NCBI GenBank assembly: GCA_016194625.1
Contig: JACQBB010000020.1
Location: 1-10,357 of the forward strand
DNA: 10,357 nt
Direction: 5' to 3'
Origin: Elusimicrobiota bacterium
GTDB taxonomy: Bacteria > Elusimicrobiota > Elusimicrobia > UBA1565 > UBA9628
The notes below the pieces were generated by a model. That model did no database searches and was not told where the DNA came from. It saw only the letters and a list, made by a program, of their open reading frames with translations. The position numbers and the translations under genes were made by a program. Numbering within the stretch: position 1 is the stretch's first letter; the number at the start of each line of letters is the position of its first letter. This document shows, piece after piece, positions 6,264 through 10,357 of this stretch.

Positions 6264-8219
6264 ATGAGCGTTCCCGTCCTGATCCTCCTGGCCGGCGCGG
6301 CCGCCTCGGCCGCGCTCGGCCGGAGGACGAACGCCGCCGCGTCGGCGTACCTGGCGAGCCTCGTCGCCGGCTGCGCGTCCGGCCTGGCCCTGGCCCTCTC
6401 CGGAGCCGGACTCCCCGCGCTGGACGGCGCCTGGTCGCTGCCGTCGGCCCGCCTCGCCGCGTCCGTCGACCCCCTCTCCGCGCTGTTCCTGCCGATCGTG
6501 CTGTCGGTGTGCCTGCCGGCGGGGATCTACGGCGAGGCCTACATGCGCCGCTCCGCCGGCCTCGCGGACAGCCGCTCGCTGCGGCCCCTGTTCCTGATCC
6601 TGACGGCCGCCCTGGTCGTGGTCGTCTGCGCCCGGAACGCCCTCCTCTTCCTCTTCGCGTGGGAGGCGATGGCGCTGGCCAGCTTCTTCCTCATCGTCGC
6701 CGAGGACCGCGAGCCCGCGACGCGGCGCGCCGGCCTGCTCTATTTCGTCTGCACGCGCGTCGCGACGCTCTCCCTGTTCCTCCTCTTCGCCCTGCTCGGC
6801 CGGCGCGCGGGGACGTTCGATTTCGACGGCATCCGCGCGGCGCTGCGTCCGGACGGCCGGCTCGCCGCCGCGGCCCTCGCGCTCGGCTTCCTCGGCTTCG
6901 GCATGAAGGCCGGGCTGGCGCCGCTGCACGTCTGGCTCCAGGAGGCGCACCCGGCCGCGCCGAGCCACGTCTCGGCCGTGCTGTCGGGCGTGGTCATCAA
7001 GGTCGGGATCTACGGCTTCCTGCGCCTGATCTGGCTGCTGGGGACCGTCCCCGACTCGTGGGGGCTGGTCCTCGTCCTGGCCGGGGCCGTGTCGGGGATC
7101 GGCGGGGTGCTCTTCGCGCTCGCCCAGCACGACCTCAAGCGCCTCCTCGCCTACCACAGCGTGGAGAACGTCGGCATCATCGCGCTCGGGCTCGGCGTCG
7201 GCTGCCTGGGGCTGTCGCGCGGCCGGACGGACGTGGCGCTGCTCGGCTTCGCGGGCGCGGGACTGCACTCGCTCAACCACGCGCTGTTCAAGTCCCTCCT
7301 CTTCCTCGGCAGCGGTTCTTTCTACCAGGCGCTCGGGACCCGGGACGTCGAGGCCGGCGGCGGGCTGCTCAAGGCGATGCCGTGGACCTCGGGGCTCGCC
7401 CTGCTCGCGGCGGCGGCGATCTGCGGCCTGCCGCCCCTGAACGGCTTCGTCAGCGAGTGGCTCGTGTACATGGCCTCGACGGCGTCCGGCGCGCGCGGAG
7501 GGGCGGGCCTCGCCGCCGCGTCCGTCGGGTCGCTGGCGCTGATCGGCGGCCTGGCCTTGGCCTGCTTCACGAAGGCCTACGGCGCGCTGTGCCTGGGCGC
7601 CCCCCGCACCGAGGCCGCGCGCGCGGCCGTCGACCCCGGCCCGCTGATGCTCGGGCCCATGGCCGCGCTCGCCGCGGCCTGCGCGTTCATCGGCCTGGCG
7701 CCGGCGCCCGCGGTCGGGCTCGCGGGCCGCGCGGCCGCCGCGGTCTGCGGCGTCCCCGCGGAGGCCGCCGCGCTCGCGCTGGCCGGCCCCCTGGCCGGGG
7801 CGCGGCTCCTCGGCGGCCTCGGCGCCGGCGTCCTCGCCGCCGCCGGACTGCTCGCGTTCTGGCGCTCCCGCCTGGTGGGCGCGCGCGCGGCCTCGGGACC
7901 GACCTGGGCCTGCGGGTTCGCCGCCGCGACGGCGCGCGCGCGCTACTCCGCCTCGTCCTTCGCGCAGCCGCTCACGCGCGCGTTCGACCCGCTGCTCGGC
8001 GCGCGCCTGCGCGCCGCCGTCCCCGAAGGCTACTGGCCGGCGACGGCCGCGTTCTCGACGCACACCCCCGACCGCGTGCTGGACGGCCTCCTGCTGCCGG
8101 CCGGCGCGGCGGCCGCCGACGCGCTGGCCTGGGCCAAGGTCCGGCTGAGCCGCCGCCTGCAGTACCACATGCTGCTGGTGTCGCTGTGCCTGCTCATGCT
8201 CCTGTTCTGGAAGCTCTGA
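6264..8219 (+). CDS. HyfB/NuoM-like proton-channel membrane subunit (first paralogue)
   Basis: This 651-residue, very hydrophobic protein belongs to the NuoL/NuoM/Mrp antiporter superfamily, closest by eye to hydrogenase-4 component B. In complex I-like and hydrogenase complexes such subunits carry protons or sodium ions across the membrane. Key channel residues are present: the Glu of the mid-membrane helix in LFAWEAMALAS (E134), the Lys of the broken helix in GFGMKAGLAPLHVWL (K215), the next-helix Lys in SGVVIKVGIYG (K246, NuoM K265-like), and the Glu of GLPPLNGFVSEW (E398, NuoM E407-like). QEAHPAAPSHVSAVLSG and LLAYHSVENVGII are typical of the HyfB group. The C-terminus adds a further hydrophobic helix. 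Of the tandem starts, ATG 6264 has GGAGG (6252-6256) seven bases upstream; ATG 6261 is four bases away and is the alternative. Its TGA overlaps the next ATG by one base (TGATG). Confidence 0.9.
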   Translation: MSVPVLILLAGAAASAALGRRTNAAASAYLASLVAGCASGLALALSGAGLPALDGAWSLPSARLAASVDPLSALFLPIVLSVCLPAGIYGEAYMRRSAGLADSRSLRPLFLILTAALVVVVCARNALLFLFAWEAMALASFFLIVAEDREPATRRAGLLYFVCTRVATLSLFLLFALLGRRAGTFDFDGIRAALRPDGRLAAAALALGFLGFGMKAGLAPLHVWLQEAHPAAPSHVSAVLSGVVIKVGIYGFLRLIWLLGTVPDSWGLVLVLAGAVSGIGGVLFALAQHDLKRLLAYHSVENVGIIALGLGVGCLGLSRGRTDVALLGFAGAGLHSLNHALFKSLLFLGSGSFYQALGTRDVEAGGGLLKAMPWTSGLALLAAAAICGLPPLNGFVSEWLVYMASTASGARGGAGLAAASVGSLALIGGLALACFTKAYGALCLGAPRTEAARAAVDPGPLMLGPMAALAAACAFIGLAPAPAVGLAGRAAAAVCGVPAEAAALALAGPLAGARLLGGLGAGVLAAAGLLAFWRSRLVGARAASGPTWACGFAAATARARYSASSFAQPLTRAFDPLLGARLRAAVPEGYWPATAAFSTHTPDRVLDGLLLPAGAAAADALAWAKVRLSRRLQYHMLLVSLCLLMLLFWKL

Positions 8220-8851
8220 TGACCGCGAAAGTCCTCGGCGTCTCGGAGAGCACCCTGTCGCGCTGGGTCGACGACGAGGGCCTGACCGCGTACCTGATCA
8301 ACGGGCGCTACCGCTTCAACCGGGTCGACCTGCTCGAGTGGGCGAGCCACCGCAAGCTGCCCGCCGCGGCGCTGTTCGCGTCCACCGAGACCGCCGCCGC
8401 CGTCGACCTCGCGTCCCTCCTCGAGGGGAACATCCACTATCAGGTGCCCGGCGCCGACCGCGCGGCCGCGATGGCGGCGGTCGCCGAGCGCCTGCCCCTG
8501 CCGAACGCCCGCGACAAGGCGCTCGCCGCGCGGATGCTGGAGGCGCGGGAGGCGATGGGCTCGACCGCGATCGGCGACGGCATCGCCGTCCCCCACGCGC
8601 GCAGCCCCTTGGTCTTCGCGGTGGACCGGCCCGCGGTCGCGCTGTGCTTCCTGAAGGTCCCGGTGCCGTTCGGCGCCGGGGACGGGACGCCGGTGCACAC
8701 CGTCTTCGCCCTCGTGACGCCCACGATCCGCGTCCACCTCGCGCTGCTGGCGAAGGTCTCGCTCGCGCTGCACGACCCCGCGCTCCGGGAGCTGCTGCGC
8801 GAGCGCGCCGACGCGCCGCGGATCCTGGCGCGCCTGCGGGAGCTCGCGTGA
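8219..8851 (+). CDS. Helix-turn-helix (excisionase-type) / PTS EIIA domain fusion protein
   Basis: This 210-residue soluble protein starts with an excisionase/MerR-type DNA-binding module (LGVSESTLSRWVDDEGL, then the wing NGRYRFNRVDLLEW, residues 6-41). A short linker leads to an EIIA domain of the fructose/mannitol/PtsN type (about 64-210). The hallmark EAMGSTAIGDGIAVPHARSP carries the phosphorylated histidine, H126. EIIA domains receive phosphate from HPr or NPr and often act as regulators, so this could tie the operon or its membrane complex to PTS phosphorylation state. That role is inferred from domains and context. ATG 8219 overlaps the previous stop (TGATG) and has GGAAG five bases upstream. 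With this start, however, the first helix of the DNA-binding domain is very short; an in-frame GTG at 8186 would add 11 residues. The stop overlaps the next gene's start as GTGA. No EIIB or EIIC sugar-permease gene is visible nearby, which argues against sugar transport. Confidence 0.87.
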   Translation: MTAKVLGVSESTLSRWVDDEGLTAYLINGRYRFNRVDLLEWASHRKLPAAALFASTETAAAVDLASLLEGNIHYQVPGADRAAAMAAVAERLPLPNARDKALAARMLEAREAMGSTAIGDGIAVPHARSPLVFAVDRPAVALCFLKVPVPFGAGDGTPVHTVFALVTPTIRVHLALLAKVSLALHDPALRELLRERADAPRILARLRELA

Positions 8852-10357
8852 CCGGCCTGCTCGCCGCCGTCTGCGCCCTCGGCGCGGCCGCGCTCGGCGC
8901 GGGCGTCTTCCGCCGCTCCGACCGGACCGCCGGGGGCCTGCTCGCGGCCGCGCTCGCGTTCGCCGCCGCCGCCGGCGGCCGGACCGCGCTGGCCGCGCTC
9001 GCCGGCCGGGGCGCGCCGGACCTGGTCCTGCCCTGGCTGCTGCCCGGCGCGGTGTTCCACGTCGGCATCGACGCGCTGTCGGCCTGCTTCCTGGCGCTCG
9101 TCCTGCTGGTCTGCCTCTGCGCCGGGCTGTACGGCGAGGGCTACATCGCCGGCTCGCACGGCCACGTCCCGGCGATGCCCGCGCGCTTCTTCTTCCTGAC
9201 GCTGACCGCGGCGCTCGCGCTGCTGGTCTGCGCGCGCAACGCCTTCCTGTTCATGGCCGCGTGGGAGACGATGGCGCTGGCGGCCTTCGGCCTCGTCTCC
9301 AGCGAGCACGGCAAGCCCGAGGTGCAGAAGGCCGGGCTCCTGTACCTGCTCTGCACGCACACCGGGACCCTGCTGCTGCTCGCGCTGTTCGCGCTGCTCG
9401 GCCGCCACGCGGGCTCCCTGGAGTTCTCGGCGTTCGCCGCGGCGCCGCCGCTGCCGCCGGCCTCGCGCGCCGCGCTCGTCGCGCTCGCGCTCGCGGGCTT
9501 CGGGTTCAAGGCGGGCGTGCTCCCCCTCCACATCTGGCTGCAGGAGGCGCACCCGGCCGCGCCCAGCCACGCGTCGGCGGTGATGTCCGGCGTGCTCATC
9601 GAGATGGGGATCTACGGCCTCCTGCGCCTGTTCTCGCTGATCGGCGCCCCGCCCGCGGCGATGTCGGCGGCGCTCGTCGCGCTGGGCCTGGCGACCGCGG
9701 CGTTCGGCATCGTGTTCGCGATGGCCCAGCGCGACATGAAGCGCCTGCTCGCCTACAGCAGCATCGAGAACGTCGGCATCATCGTCGCCGCCCTCGGCCT
9801 GGGCGGATGGGGCGCGGCCGCCGGGAGCCCGACGCTGGCCGTGCTCGGCTTCGCGGGCGCGGTCCTGCACACGCTCAACCACGGCCTGTTCAAGCCGCTG
9901 CTGTTCCTCGCGGCCGGAGCCTTCTACCAGGCGGTCGGCACGCGCGACATCGAGGCGTGCGGCGGCCTGCAGAAGCGCATGCCGTGGACCAGCGCCTTCG
10001 CCGCCGTCGGCGCCGCGGCGATCTGCGGCCTGCCGCCGCTGAACGGCTTCGTCGGCGAGTGGCTGATCTACGCCTGGCTGATCCGGCCCGGGCCGGGCCG
10101 CGACATGCGCTTCACCGCGCTGGCCGCCGCCGTGCTCGCCGTCGTCGGCGGGTTCGCGGTCGTCGCGCTCTCCAAGTTCTACGGCATGGTCTGCCTCGGC
10201 CGGCCGCGCTCCGCGGGCGCCGAGCGCGCGGCCGAGCCGCCCGCGGTGATGCTCGTCCCGATGGGCGCGCTGGCCGCGCTGTGCGTCGCGGTCGGGCTCT
10301 TCCCCGGGCCGGCGCTCGACGCCGCGGTCGCCAGGCCCAGCGCGACGAGCGCCGCCG
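8848..10357 (+). CDS. HyfB/NuoM-like proton-channel membrane subunit (second paralogue, 3' end cut by window)
   Basis: This frame is open for 503 codons to the right edge and parallels the gene at 6264 along its length, with a constant six-residue offset at the key sites. It has the Glu in FMAAWETMALAA (E140), the Lys in GFGFKAGVLPLHIWL (K221) and the Glu in GLPPLNGFVGEW (E404). HyfB-type signatures are QEAHPAAPSHASAVMSG, LLAYSSIENVGII and AFYQAVGTRDIEACGG. At the position where the first paralogue has a channel Lys (SGVVIK), this one has Glu: SGVLIEMGIYG, E252. The start is GTG at 8848, overlapping the previous stop as GTGA, with GGGAG (8838-8842) five bases upstream. It is probably a second ion-translocating subunit of the same complex. 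Later genes, outside the window, would show whether the complex is hydrogenase-4, formate hydrogenlyase, Ehr-like or another type. Confidence 0.9.
   Translation, partial: MTGLLAAVCALGAAALGAGVFRRSDRTAGGLLAAALAFAAAAGGRTALAALAGRGAPDLVLPWLLPGAVFHVGIDALSACFLALVLLVCLCAGLYGEGYIAGSHGHVPAMPARFFFLTLTAALALLVCARNAFLFMAAWETMALAAFGLVSSEHGKPEVQKAGLLYLLCTHTGTLLLLALFALLGRHAGSLEFSAFAAAPPLPPASRAALVALALAGFGFKAGVLPLHIWLQEAHPAAPSHASAVMSGVLIEMGIYGLLRLFSLIGAPPAAMSAALVALGLATAAFGIVFAMAQRDMKRLLAYSSIENVGIIVAALGLGGWGAAAGSPTLAVLGFAGAVLHTLNHGLFKPLLFLAAGAFYQAVGTRDIEACGGLQKRMPWTSAFAAVGAAAICGLPPLNGFVGEWLIYAWLIRPGPGRDMRFTALAAAVLAVVGGFAVVALSKFYGMVCLGRPRSAGAERAAEPPAVMLVPMGALAALCVAVGLFPGPALDAAVARPSATSAA

Noticed and set aside
6204..8168. 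Minus-strand open frame of 654 codons
   Set aside because: It is antisense to the first channel subunit and rich in Arg/Glu/Gln/Gly repeats produced by GC-rich codon shadows. The sense strand is strongly conserved membrane protein.
6509..8218. Upstream extension of the HTH-EIIA frame through the whole first channel gene
   Set aside because: This part of the frame is an Arg/Pro/Gly-rich shadow of the channel gene. Real sequence begins only near 8186-8219, where the HTH module and a ribosome site appear.
8440..9882. Minus-strand open frame of 480 codons
   Set aside because: It lies opposite the EIIA domain and the second channel subunit, with low-complexity Arg/Glu/Gln/Gly content and no motif.
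1..10357. CRISPR array, tRNA or rRNA genes, insertion sequences
   Set aside because: I saw no regularly spaced repeats, tRNA-like cloverleaf with a TTCRA loop, rRNA signature or transposase-like frame.

Overview
The window is very GC-rich (most codons end in G or C) and fully bacterial in layout: dense genes, 1-4 base overlaps and Shine-Dalgarno sites matching GGAGG. Nothing here fixes the phylum. The mix of a FIST-cyclase sensor, a two-domain PPK2 enzyme, a secreted HExxH protein of no named family and a Hyf-type membrane operon would fit an environmental, metabolically versatile lineage (high-GC Elusimicrobiota, Deltaproteobacteria-like groups and similar), but that is a guess.

Layout. (1) 1-3118, minus strand: a two-gene operon. 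The first gene is a polyphosphate:AMP phosphotransferase with two fused PPK2 domains. The second, translationally coupled by a TTGA overlap, is a FIST sensor fused to a class III adenylate/guanylate cyclase, whose 3' end leaves the window at base 1. (2) 3119-3244: a short divergent promoter region with a good sigma-70-type promoter on each strand and a tandem 9-bp repeat between them. (3) 3245-5355, plus strand: a secreted putative zinc metallopeptidase (HEATH motif), interrupted by an apparent one-base deletion near 3901. (4) 5352-6134, minus strand: a DUF1275 (YoaK-family) membrane protein, convergent with the previous gene and sharing the four-base CTAG in which both stop codons lie. (5) 6135-6263: a divergent intergenic region containing a conspicuous AT-rich, palindrome-rich island that drives the DUF1275 gene leftward and an operon rightward. 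(6) 6264 to the right edge, plus strand: a tightly overlapping operon of two HyfB/NuoM-like proton-channel subunits flanking a small helix-turn-helix/PTS-EIIA fusion protein. The second channel gene runs off the window.

How they may work together. The left operon could link nucleotide pools (AMP recharged by polyphosphate) to cyclic-nucleotide signalling triggered by a small ligand sensed by FIST. The right operon is part of a larger ion-translocating membrane complex (hydrogenase-4/formate hydrogenlyase-like, Ehr-like or related) with a built-in candidate regulator that could read PTS phosphorylation state. The parts of greatest interest are that EIIA-channel operon, the Lys-to-Glu change between its two channel paralogues, the AT-rich island in front of it, the FIST-cyclase, and the frameshifted metallopeptidase of unclear family.
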